Assembly (NCBI RefSeq): GCF_019334305.1 | Contig: NZ_JAHWGH010000006.1 | Location: forward strand, 57,116-111,439 | Direction of reading: 5' to 3' | DNA length: 54,324 nucleotides | Source of the DNA: Rossellomorea orangium | GTDB lineage: Bacteria > Bacillota > Bacilli > Bacillales > Bacillaceae_B | Part shown: positions 25,503 through 33,314 of the stretch, one piece after another | How the letters are laid out: each line of letters begins with the position of its first letter | How positions within the stretch are numbered: the stretch's first letter is position 1 | Translations under genes and position numbers: made by a program | Notes under the pieces: model-generated | Seen by the model: only the letters and a program-made list of their open reading frames with translations | Database searches by the model: none | Told to the model about the DNA's origin: nothing

Positions 25503-25820
25503 ATGGAGTTTATATATGTATTAAAGTTGATTCCACGCTTGTATCAAGAAGAAAATTGGACGGCCGTGGATGAAGGAATTGTGCAACGTCATTTCGAACG
25601 GCTGAAAGAATTGACGGACAGCGGGACAGTGATCCTTGCAGGCAGAACATTAAATGAAGAGGAAAATGCCTTTGGAATCGTAGTGTTTGAAGCAGACGAC
25701 GAGAAACAGGCAAAAGCATTCATGGAAGAGGATCCCGCCGTGAAAGAAGGCATCATGACAGCCGAACTATTCCCCTATCGGGTGGCTCTTCTAAGAAAAA
25801 ATCAACATGTCATAGACTAG
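25503..25820 (+). CDS. YciI-like (ferredoxin-fold) protein
   Basis: 105 residues of the YCII family: MEFIYVLKLIPRLYQEENWT, HFERLKELTDSGTVILAGRT, and FGIVVFEADDEKQAKAFMEEDPAV. ATG 25503 has aagggagag upstream; an upstream GTG/ATG lies before that site. It is 10 nt ahead of the phosphotransferase gene and probably co-transcribed. YciI proteins are small dimers of uncertain activity (hydrolase or lactonase-like suggestions). Confidence 0.85.
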   Translation: MEFIYVLKLIPRLYQEENWTAVDEGIVQRHFERLKELTDSGTVILAGRTLNEEENAFGIVVFEADDEKQAKAFMEEDPAVKEGIMTAELFPYRVALLRKNQHVID

Positions 25821-25830
25821 GAGATAAAGA

Positions 25831-26853
25831 ATGGAAAAGTGGATTCAAGAACTATTTACAGAGGATGTATTAAAGGATGCAGCTTCACGTTTCGGCTGTG
25901 GCACAAGTCACGCAAAGAAGCTTGGTGATTTCGAAAACTATGTGTATGAGGTGCACAGGGGAGAGGTTCCCTATATCCTCCGCCTGACCCACAGTTCCCA
26001 TCGTTCCAAAGAGGAAGTGGAAGCTGAATTGCATTGGATCAATTACTTACATAAACATGGGGTGAATGTTTCACTCGTGAATGATTCAGAAGCAGGAAAT
26101 CTAGTAGAAGTCCTGGAGACGGGGGATACACGTTTCTTTGTGTGTTTATTTGACAAAGCTCCGGGTGCTCCTGTGAAAATCAATGACCCGTTATTTAATG
26201 ATGTACTATTCTACAAATGGGGAAAACTCACAGGGCATATGCATAGGGTCACCAAAGGGTACAAACTGGATGAAAACAGCCGTAAGCGATGGGATTTGGA
26301 TGACGTTCTGGATTACGAGAAATATCTGACGTCAGAGGAAGACAAGGATATCATTGAAAAAGGCCGTCTTAACAAAGAAACGATCAGGGGCTTCGATGAA
26401 ACATCTGATAGCTTTGGACTCATTCATTCAGATATCCATCCGGGAAACTTTTTCTATCACGATGGTGATCTTCATGTATTCGACTTTGATGACAGTACAC
26501 AATTCTATTTTGTAAGTGATGTAGCGATTCCGCTGTATTATTCGGTATGGTGGAAGTTCAGGAATGAATCCCTTGAAACCCGCAGTGAATTCGGTGAAAG
26601 ATTCCTCACTGCGTTTCTTAAAGGATATAAAACAGAGTGTGAAATCGGAGACGAATGGATCAAGCGCATTCCCCATTTCCTGCTTCTCAGGGATCTGACC
26701 CTGTACTCCGTCTTCCATAAGAAATGGGATCTATCTCATTTATCGGAAGGTGAAGAGTCATTGTTGTCTCAAATCAGGAATCGATTGCACCACGATGAAC
26801 CGATCGTAGACTTGGATTATGAAGAGATCCTCACTGACGTAAGGACAACATGA
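25831..26853 (+). CDS. APH-family phosphotransferase
   Basis: 340 residues of the aminoglycoside/homoserine-kinase-like phosphotransferase fold. The catalytic loop is LIHSDIHPGNFF near residue 200, and the metal-binding motif is VFDFDDSTQFYFVSDVAIPLYY. Related to Bacillus YerI/YtmP-type proteins. Not obviously a resistance enzyme; small-molecule kinase of unknown substrate. RBS ggagataaag. ATGA overlap with the next gene. Confidence 0.85.
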   Translation: MEKWIQELFTEDVLKDAASRFGCGTSHAKKLGDFENYVYEVHRGEVPYILRLTHSSHRSKEEVEAELHWINYLHKHGVNVSLVNDSEAGNLVEVLETGDTRFFVCLFDKAPGAPVKINDPLFNDVLFYKWGKLTGHMHRVTKGYKLDENSRKRWDLDDVLDYEKYLTSEEDKDIIEKGRLNKETIRGFDETSDSFGLIHSDIHPGNFFYHDGDLHVFDFDDSTQFYFVSDVAIPLYYSVWWKFRNESLETRSEFGERFLTAFLKGYKTECEIGDEWIKRIPHFLLLRDLTLYSVFHKKWDLSHLSEGEESLLSQIRNRLHHDEPIVDLDYEEILTDVRTT

Positions 26854-27053
26854 TATGGGCTTTATTGATTACCGGAGGCATCATCGGGGGAATGGTCAGG
26901 CTGATGAAGTCGACATTCAAGAGTGGATACGGAATGTCGGATGACCTGTTTGAGAAGCCGGAGTATGTGAAAACGTGCATTCATTGTCATAAGAAAGTTC
27001 CAAAGGATTATTCAAAGTCCCTCTGTCCCCACTGCGGGAGGCTGGTGGAATGA
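26850..27053 (+). CDS. Small membrane-anchored zinc-ribbon protein
   Basis: 67 residues. N-terminal hydrophobic stretch (about 2-18) and a C-terminal zinc ribbon with two CxxC pairs (CIHCHKKVP and CPHCGRLV). The start codon overlaps the stop of the phosphotransferase by 4 nt, so translation is coupled. No known family recognised. Confidence 0.8.
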   Translation: MIWALLITGGIIGGMVRLMKSTFKSGYGMSDDLFEKPEYVKTCIHCHKKVPKDYSKSLCPHCGRLVE

Positions 27054-27056
27054 GGA

Positions 27057-27092
27057 AAGACTTAAAGGTGTCGGCCTTTAAGTCTTTTTTTT
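27057..27092 (+). terminator. Terminator after the zinc-ribbon gene
   Basis: aaagacttaaagg/cctttaagtcttt perfect stem followed by a T-run. Confidence 0.92.
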
Positions 27093-27177
27093 ATATGGAA
27101 GGGGGAAACATTTATTTGAGGAAGAAAGTTTGGTATGATGCTAAAGACTGTTTACATACAATTAAGAGGTGATTGAA

Positions 27178-27984
27178 ATGAATAAAACCATAGGATTCAT
27201 TGGATGCGGAAATATGGCAAAGGCCATTATGGGAGGCATATTGCAATCAGGGCTCGTAGATGAACGTTCGGTTCGTGCAAGCGCCCGGACAGTAGACACC
27301 ATTGAGAGAGTGGAAGCACAATTCGGGGTGAAGGCGACGAAAGACAACCAGAGTGTAGCGGCCTTTTCAGATATCGTCTTCCTGGCAGTGAAACCTGATC
27401 AATACTTGGAGCTGATCGAAGAAATCAGAGATGCTCTGAAAAAGGATGCCATCATCATTACGATTGCAGCCGGAATCACGATTGATTGGATGGAAGAGCA
27501 GATTTCCCCTTCTGCCAAAATCGTACGGACGATGCCGAATACACCATCTCTTGTAGGTGAAGGAATGACGGCATACTGTGTGAATGGGAATGTGGACGAT
27601 AAGGACCTTGAAGCCGTGCAAGCAATCCTCGAGAGCTTCGGTAAAGCGGAAAAGGTGGATGAAAGTATGATGGATGCCATCCCTGCCGTAAGTGGATCAT
27701 CCCCTGCATACGTGTTTATGTTCATCGAAGCACTTGCCGATGGAGCGGTCCTACAGGGCATTCCGAGGAGTCTTGCGTATCAGCTGGCATCACAGGCCGT
27801 GCTTGGTGCTGCAAAGATGGTCCTTGAAACCGGTTCTCATCCCGGAGAGCTGAAAGATGCTGTTTGTTCACCCGGTGGAGCAACGATTGAAGCAGTGGCG
27901 GAACTTGAGAAACATCAGTTTAAAGGAGCTGTATTATCGGCCATGGAAGCATGTGGGCGAAAATCGAAATCGTTGGGAGAATAA
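27178..27984 (+). CDS. proC: Pyrroline-5-carboxylate reductase
   Basis: Last step of proline synthesis, reducing pyrroline-5-carboxylate with NAD(P)H. 268 residues: IGFIGCGNMAKAIMGG Rossmann motif, VFLAVKPDQY, MPNTPSLVGEGMTAY, AVSGSSPAYVFMFIEALADGAV and the family signature DAVCSPGGATIEAV. ATG 27178 follows aagaggtga. Monocistronic. Confidence 0.95.
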   Translation: MNKTIGFIGCGNMAKAIMGGILQSGLVDERSVRASARTVDTIERVEAQFGVKATKDNQSVAAFSDIVFLAVKPDQYLELIEEIRDALKKDAIIITIAAGITIDWMEEQISPSAKIVRTMPNTPSLVGEGMTAYCVNGNVDDKDLEAVQAILESFGKAEKVDESMMDAIPAVSGSSPAYVFMFIEALADGAVLQGIPRSLAYQLASQAVLGAAKMVLETGSHPGELKDAVCSPGGATIEAVAELEKHQFKGAVLSAMEACGRKSKSLGE

Positions 27985-28039
27985 GGCCAGACAGAGGTGC
28001 TTTTAAATTCATATAGGTAAAAAAATAAAAATTTTTAAC

Positions 28040-28069
28040 TTGATATTTGTACATACAAATGAGTATATG
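28040..28069 (+). promoter_or_regulatory. Candidate promoter of the quinone-reductase-like gene
   Basis: TTGATA (28040-28045) with TATATG (28064-28069), spacer 18. The first TTTGTACATACAAA operator covers the -35/spacer. Confidence 0.45.
28045..28060. promoter_or_regulatory. Operator copy 1 (ATTTGTACATACAAAT)
   Basis: Dyad of TTTGTA and TACAAA arms. An identical 16-mer lies exactly 30 bp downstream. Together they flank the -10 region of the gene at 28106. Confidence 0.75.
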
Positions 28070-28074
28070 TTATT

Positions 28075-28090
28075 ATTTGTACATACAAAT
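28075..28090. promoter_or_regulatory. Operator copy 2 (ATTTGTACATACAAAT)
   Basis: Exact second copy of the 16-mer, just before the aaggag ribosome site. The pattern fits a dimeric repressor of a winged-helix family such as HxlR or MarR; the regulator is not adjacent. Confidence 0.75.
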
Positions 28091-28105
28091 AAGGAGTGGG
28101 AAAAT

Positions 28106-28645
28106 ATGAAAACATTAGTATTGGTTGGACACCCAAACATTGAACAATCCAGAATGAATAAAGCCTGGGCGGATCGACTTGAAAAAGAAGAGAACGTCAC
28201 TGTCCGTCATTTATATAAAGAATACCCCGACATGAAAATCGATGTAGAGAGAGAACAAAATCTGCTGTTAGAACATGACCGCATCGTCTTTCAATTTCCT
28301 TTTTTCTGGTACAGTACACCCGCGATTTTAAAAGAATGGCAGGATAAAGTACTTGAATTCGGTTGGGCATACGGTTCGGCGGGGACTAAGCTACATGGGA
28401 AGGAATTTCTGGTTGTCACATCAACTGGTGGTCCTTCCGGTGCTTACCGATCAGGAGGCTTTAATCATTATTCCATGAGTGAACTTCTGAAACCATTACA
28501 GGCAACGGCTAACCTGACCGGGATGAGATTCTTACCTAGTTATGTGGAGCATGGCGTCAGGGTATTAAATGATGAAGAAGTCGCTGATTCTGCCGAAAAA
28601 GTGGCCGGTTATGTGGTGGATGAGGATTTGAAGAGAGGTCGATAG
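28106..28645 (+). CDS. NAD(P)H quinone/flavin oxidoreductase (YwrO/MdaB type)
   Basis: 179 residues of the flavodoxin-like quinone-reductase family: KTLVLVGHPNIEQSRMNKAW (FMN phosphate site), RIVFQFPFFWYSTPAILKEWQD, TSTGGPSGAY, and FLPSYVEHGV. ATG 28106 with aaggagtggg upstream; a longer frame from 28040 would include the operators. Likely reduces quinones or electrophiles, and is probably induced by them through the upstream twin operators. Confidence 0.9.
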   Translation: MKTLVLVGHPNIEQSRMNKAWADRLEKEENVTVRHLYKEYPDMKIDVEREQNLLLEHDRIVFQFPFFWYSTPAILKEWQDKVLEFGWAYGSAGTKLHGKEFLVVTSTGGPSGAYRSGGFNHYSMSELLKPLQATANLTGMRFLPSYVEHGVRVLNDEEVADSAEKVAGYVVDEDLKRGR

Positions 28646-28692
28646 GGCGGGGGGATATGAAATCAAGTATGGTATGTGATTTAATGGTAAAA

Positions 28693-28760
28693 GACGCGTT
28701 GACTAGGAAAATGACGCAATTATCATAAGAAATGACGCAATCACCAACCATAATGACGCA
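28693..28760. repeat. Phased ~21-bp repeat array B (atgacgcaa family)
   Basis: gacgc cores start at 28693, 28713, 28734 and 28755, so steps are 20, 21 and 21 bp. Three of four read atgacgcaa. A different unit but the same step as arrays at 13 and 40.5 kb. No gene is seen in 28646-28945 apart from this. Confidence 0.65.
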
Positions 28761-28932
28761 AATCGTTCTGAACATATCTCCCTTTAAAATGAATGATAGG
28801 ACTGACACGGTGAATATCATTGAAAATAGCATTCTCCAAGAATCATTAGTGTTATAAAGGGCAGTTTTCCCTTAAAAGCCCATGAATTGGCGCGCTAATG
28901 AAACGTAATGAGTCTTCCTCACTTATTCTAGA

Positions 28933-28944
28933 GGTCCGTCCCTC
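28933..28944 (+). repeat. Copy 2 of the 12-mer ggtccgtccctc
   Basis: Embedded in a tagagg/cctcta hairpin just ahead of the SIMPL gene terminator. Confidence 0.85.
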
Positions 28945-28947
28945 TAT

Positions 28948-28990
28948 AAAAAAACTGCCTCAGTAGCAAATCTACTTTGGCAGTTTTTTT
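28948..28990 (-). terminator. Terminator of the SIMPL gene
   Basis: aaaactgcc/ggcagtttt stem, with T-run on the minus strand; it overlaps the stop codon of the gene. Confidence 0.8.
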
Positions 28991-29642
28991 AATGGGTTCT
29001 GAATTCTACTGTGATGATGGCTGTGACGGATATCTGGCCGGGCTGGACGGCTGTATTTTCGTCGGCTGCTTTTAGATAGGCGGCGTTCATGAAAGGAACT
29101 GGCGCGGGACGGGATTGTTCCGTAATGGATTTTGGTTGTGGATTAAGCTGCTGATTTGATTGGCCTGATAATGTGAGTGCCTTTTGATATGCCTCTTGAT
29201 AGGCTAAAGCGAGAGCCTGTTGGTAGGTTTCAATGGGATTCGACTGGACGAATTGAATGTTTTCTATTCGATTTGCTCCACTCTTGATAGCATCATCAAT
29301 GATCGTTCCTACATTTTCTATTGATTTAACAGTGACCTTGAATACTTGTCGGACTTCATAACCGGTGAACGTTTGTTTCCCATCCTCAAAATTGTATTGT
29401 GGAAATACTTGATAGCTGGAGGTCTGGATATCCTGTTGCTGCACGCCGTTGTTTATAAGGGACTGAACGACCTGGCTTGATAGTTGCTGATTCTTACTTT
29501 GAGCAACTTCAAGCTCTTTATCATTCGTCACAATACCTATTGATACGACGGCTTGATCAGGCTCCACATATAGTGTATGTTCCCCACTTACGGTTATGGT
29601 TCCATTGGATTGTTGGGATCTATAGTATGGGTAGGAGTGCAT
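28989..29642 (-). CDS. SIMPL (DUF541) domain protein
   Basis: 217 residues. SIMPL domain: NGTITVSGEHTLYVEPDQAV, VSIGIVTNDKELEVAQSKNQ, SYQVFPQYNF, GYEVRQVFKVTVKSIENVG, DDAIKSGANRIENIQF and the conserved AYQEAYQKALTLS. No clear signal peptide, unlike many SIMPL proteins that are exported. ATG 29642 sits 8 nt after the stop of the Gly/Pro-rich protein, with only a weak ribosome site (tagg), so translational coupling is likely. SIMPL proteins bind partners or membranes; in bacilli a spore-surface link is possible but unproven. Confidence 0.82.
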   Translation of the reverse strand: MHSYPYYRSQQSNGTITVSGEHTLYVEPDQAVVSIGIVTNDKELEVAQSKNQQLSSQVVQSLINNGVQQQDIQTSSYQVFPQYNFEDGKQTFTGYEVRQVFKVTVKSIENVGTIIDDAIKSGANRIENIQFVQSNPIETYQQALALAYQEAYQKALTLSGQSNQQLNPQPKSITEQSRPAPVPFMNAAYLKAADENTAVQPGQISVTAIITVEFRTH

Positions 29643-29650
29643 CCCGGAAC

Positions 29651-30157
29651 CTACACACACGTAAAGGATTCAATTTTATCCAGATCGATGCCGAAGTAAA
29701 CCCAGGTGAACCCGATCCATCTCCATCCAGCAATGGAGCGGCGTCCGACAAAGACGGGGTAGAACCAGAAGGAATCTCTTCTCAGCCATATATAGGTGTA
29801 CCGGAATAAGCATCTTCTGATGGCGCCAGGATCGACTGCAAATACACCGGGTCCACCCTGCGTCCCTTGAAGTGACGTCTTTTGCGGTTGGAAGTTCGGT
29901 GGTGGGCCGGGTGGTGGTTGATTTTGTCCGCCCTGCCCGCCAGAAGGGGGTGGTGAGCTTGGCGCACCTTGGCCTCCGCCAGGAAATCCGGGCATGCCAG
30001 GGAAACCTCCTCCACCACTGCCTTGACCGCCTCCTGGAAATCCGGGGATACCCGGAAAACCTCCTCCGGACCCCTGTCCTCCACCAGGAAAGCCGGGAAA
30101 TCCGCCGCCGGATCCTCCGCCAGGCAAGCCGGGGAATAATTGTCTGTGATCGTACAT
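29651..30157 (-). CDS. Gly/Pro-rich protein with Trp/Tyr-rich C-terminal domain
   Basis: 168 residues in two parts. Residues 8-65 repeat a collagen-like GFPGGGQGSGGG/FPGxP unit about three times; 66-95 are Pro/Gln-rich. The C-terminal ~70 residues (GAIRRCLFRYTYIW, FWFYPVFVGRRSIAG, FTWVYFGIDLDKI) form a compact aromatic domain with two Cys. Similar architectures occur in Bacillaceae proteins of unknown function, sometimes labelled transporter without evidence. Strong gaggagg ribosome site. Co-transcribed with the SIMPL gene. A coat or exosporium component is one guess. Confidence 0.75.
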   Translation of the reverse strand: MYDHRQLFPGLPGGGSGGGFPGFPGGGQGSGGGFPGIPGFPGGGQGSGGGGFPGMPGFPGGGQGAPSSPPPSGGQGGQNQPPPGPPPNFQPQKTSLQGTQGGPGVFAVDPGAIRRCLFRYTYIWLRRDSFWFYPVFVGRRSIAGWRWIGFTWVYFGIDLDKIESFTCV

Positions 30158-30219
30158 AGAAGAACCTCCTCATAAAGAATTCTCTTTATCTTATGAGGAG
30201 GAGGAATGGGCGTGCGTGT

Positions 30220-31201
<982 letters not shown>

Positions 31202-31292
31202 TCATCACCTATCCACTAATTATTTTGTTTTATCCAGAAAGAATGGATCCTGCTGGATAAACAGATGATTCCAGAAATACGTTAACATGTAT

Positions 31293-31310
31293 ATTGTGAA
31301 ATACTTCACA
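31293..31310. promoter_or_regulatory. Rex box 1 upstream of ldh
   Basis: TTGTGAAATACTTCACAA, arms TTGTGAA/TTCACAA perfect. Matches the Gram-positive Rex consensus. Rex represses when NADH/NAD is low. Confidence 0.85.
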
Positions 31311-31370
31311 ATATGATCATAACATGTTTTACATAAATATTCTATTCTTAAATCATCTTATCACACATTT

Positions 31371-31388
31371 ATGTGAAATGTTTCACAA
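31371..31388. promoter_or_regulatory. Rex box 2 upstream of ldh
   Basis: ATGTGAAATGTTTCACAA, one arm mismatch, 78 bp upstream of box 1 relative to ldh. Spacing near seven helical turns allows looping. Confidence 0.7.
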
Positions 31389-31402
31389 ATATGTCATATA
31401 GA

Positions 31403-31457
31403 GAGGGACGGACCTTGATTCCTAGGACCTGGTCCTAGGAATCAAGGTCCGTCCCTC
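31403..31457. repeat. Perfect 55-bp palindrome built on two copies of the 12-mer
   Basis: Arms of 27 bp with a single central T (31430). Each arm starts with the 12-mer (gagggacggacc at 31403-31414, ggtccgtccctc at 31446-31457) and continues ttgattcctaggacc. There is no unpaired loop, so it suits a cruciform better than a typical terminator. Between ldh regulatory DNA and the acetyltransferase gene. These account for most of the 31199-31526 gap. Confidence 0.85.
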
Positions 31458-31526
31458 CTAAAAGAAGGGTTTTTCTTGTTTGTGATGAATGTATAGGGGA
31501 AGAGGTGTGTGAATGGAGGTGTGTGT

Positions 31527-32063
31527 ATGAATGTGATAAGTGGGGCTTTGAATGTACGTCCGTTGGAAGATAAGGATAAGTACACGCTTTCGAGGTGGTT
31601 ATCGAATCCGGAGGTGTTGGAATTTTATGAAGGCAGGGACCGTCCTTTCACTATACAGTTGGTGGAGGAGAAATTCCTTTCGGACAGGGGTGTCATGAGC
31701 TGTCTTGTGGAGTATGAAGGGAATGAAGTCGGTTATCTTCAGTATTATCAGCTTGATCATGAAACGATGATTCGTTACGGATATACCAATCTCGATGAAG
31801 TGATTTACGGTACAGATCAATTCATTGGTGAAACGGAGTATTGGAACAAGGGAGTCGGGACACAGCTCATCCGTGCAGTGGTAGAGTATTTGCTGCAGAA
31901 GGAAGGCGTCCACCGCCTGGTGATGGATCCGATGACATGGAACACAAGAGCGATTCGCTGTTATGAGAAATGTGGATACAGTAAGGCAAGAATATTGCGG
32001 GAGCACGAGCTCCATGAAGGGAAATATCATGATGCCTGGTTGATGGAGTTCATTCCCGAGTAA
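31527..32063 (+). CDS. GNAT acetyltransferase (AAC(6')-like)
   Basis: 178 residues. GNAT features: NVRPLEDKDKYTLSRWLSNPEVLEFYEGRDRPF at the start, acetyl-CoA loop NKGVGTQLIRAVVEYLL, and RLVMDPMTWNTRAIRCYEKCGY near the end. The pattern is that of the aminoglycoside 6'-N-acetyltransferase-like branch, but resistance is not implied. ATG 31527 follows ggaggtg; GTG 31509 lies before that site. Confidence 0.85.
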   Translation: MNVISGALNVRPLEDKDKYTLSRWLSNPEVLEFYEGRDRPFTIQLVEEKFLSDRGVMSCLVEYEGNEVGYLQYYQLDHETMIRYGYTNLDEVIYGTDQFIGETEYWNKGVGTQLIRAVVEYLLQKEGVHRLVMDPMTWNTRAIRCYEKCGYSKARILREHELHEGKYHDAWLMEFIPE

Positions 32064-32093
32064 CTGGGAGTTTAAATATGAAAAGAAAATAGA

Positions 32094-32534
32094 ATAAGCG
32101 GTTGCTTTAAGAGAGACAGGTAAATACGAAGCTCCCATAGAAAGATGGAGGGCACTGATCAAACTGGAATTGGGAATGGGTTCTAAATGGGATGTACTTA
32201 TTATTATTATGAAGAAGCCCTTCGTTTGGGCGTGGACGCAAGAAACATGCAAGGTGCCTATCTTGGTTTAGGAAGTACATACAGAATGTGGGGAAATGTA
32301 TGCCGAGAGTCAAAAAGTATTTCAAGTTGGAATCCGGCCATCCTCTGATAACCATGCAGGGAAAGTCTTTTATTCTATGACTTTGTATAATTTGAGGGAG
32401 TATTAGAAAGCCATGGACTTTTGGACTTAGTATTGATAAGTGTAAGTCAAACTTCTCATGATCCTGACATCAAAGCCTTTCAGAAGGGAAATTCTTACTA
32501 TGCCAGCCGCTTAGAAGAAGTGTGGACTCAATAA
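32094..32534 (+). pseudogene. Decayed TPR-repeat protein gene
   Basis: Three frames in succession give recognisable pieces of a short tetratricopeptide protein: AVALRETGKYEAPIERWRAL, then EEALRLGVDARNMQGAYLGL followed by GSTYRMWG, then AESQKVFQVGIRPSSDNHAG and KVFYSMTLYNLREY followed by an in-frame stop. The tail DIKAFQKGNSYYASRLEEVW ends at 32534. At least two frameshifts and one stop break it. Intact ~120-residue relatives occur in bacilli. No ribosome site or start is clear. Confidence 0.7.
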
Positions 32535-32560
32535 AGATGAAAAATCGGAAAGGGAACGAT

Positions 32561-33106
32561 ATGAAAACCTATTTATATTTAGTCAGGCACGCACATTCTG
32601 TTTATACTCCTGATGAACTGAACAGGCCGTTATCAGAACGGGGCATGCAAGATGCACATAAACTGACAAATAAGCTGGAAAATGAACAAATCGAAGTTGT
32701 TTGTTCCAGCCCGTATAAAAGAGCTGTACAAACCGTGGAAGGGTTGGCGAATAACCATGACATTCTCCTCGTTGAGGGATTTAAAGAGAGGTTATTATCT
32801 TCACATCCTGTTGATGACTTTGACGCAGCCATTACAAAGGTTTGGGAAAACCCCTCCTTTTCGTTTAAAGGGGGAGAATCGAATCTCTTTGCCCAGGAAA
32901 GAGGGGTAAAGGCCACATTGGCATTGCTGGAAAAATATAAAGGGAAAAGGGTGGCCATCGGTACACATGGTAATATCATGACGCTTATCATGAATCATTT
33001 TGATAAGCGATATGACTACTGTTTTTGGAAAGAACTTGAAATGCCGGATGTGTATAAGCTTACCTTCGAGGAAGACAAACTATTGAATGTAGAAAAAGCT
33101 GTGTGA
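32561..33106 (+). CDS. Histidine phosphatase family protein
   Basis: 181 residues of the phosphoglycerate-mutase-like superfamily. Catalytic LVRHAHS near residue 8, SSPYKRAVQTVEGLA, and the second His in GTHGNIMTLIMNHF. ATG 32561 is preferred with aaaggga upstream; GTG 32522 lies in the decayed TPR gene. Likely a small-molecule phosphatase; substrate unknown. Confidence 0.87.
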   Translation: MKTYLYLVRHAHSVYTPDELNRPLSERGMQDAHKLTNKLENEQIEVVCSSPYKRAVQTVEGLANNHDILLVEGFKERLLSSHPVDDFDAAITKVWENPSFSFKGGESNLFAQERGVKATLALLEKYKGKRVAIGTHGNIMTLIMNHFDKRYDYCFWKELEMPDVYKLTFEEDKLLNVEKAV

Positions 33107-33126
33107 GAATCTCACGCAGCTTTTTC
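33093..33126. terminator. Bidirectional terminator between the phosphatase and germinant-receptor operon
   Basis: aaaaagctg.gtgaga/tctcac.cagcttttt stem with A- and T-tracts on both sides; the flanking genes converge. Confidence 0.85.
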
Positions 33127-33130
33127 AATT

Positions 33131-33301
33131 CTACCGATAATTGAATAGGAATCGGTTAACCACTGGTATAAGTAGCAGCAAGATGGCGATGAACGATACA
33201 AACACCGCTCCTGCCCAATTCCCATCTTTCCATACCAGTTTCGCAAACTTGAAGGTGTAAAGGGAAATCAGAATGATCACTACATACAGAAAAAAGTACA
33301 C
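33131..33301 (-). CDS. Small two-helix membrane protein, germinant-receptor D-type subunit
   Basis: 56 residues starting MYFFLYVVIILISLYTFKFA; two membrane helices (about 2-20 and 32-50) joined by a short KLVWKDGNWAG loop, ending NRFLFNYR. GTG 33301 follows gggggtt, 13 nt after the stop of the GerC-type gene, at the 3' end of the operon. Known background: Bacillus germinant-receptor operons often carry a D gene for a 55-75 residue protein with two membrane helices that modulates germination. Size, topology and position match. Confidence 0.75.
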   Translation of the reverse strand: MYFFLYVVIILISLYTFKFAKLVWKDGNWAGAVFVSFIAILLLLIPVVNRFLFNYR

Positions 33302-33314
33302 TGCCAAACCCCCA

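Noticed and set aside
25831..26853. Aminoglycoside resistance gene
   Set aside because: The fold is shared by many metabolite kinases; nothing in the sequence or context points to antibiotic modification.
30160..30200. Second coding frames over the Gly/Pro-rich gene
   Set aside because: Three overlapping minus frames and one plus frame are open only because of GC-rich repeats; only the frame starting at 30157 has a strong ribosome site.
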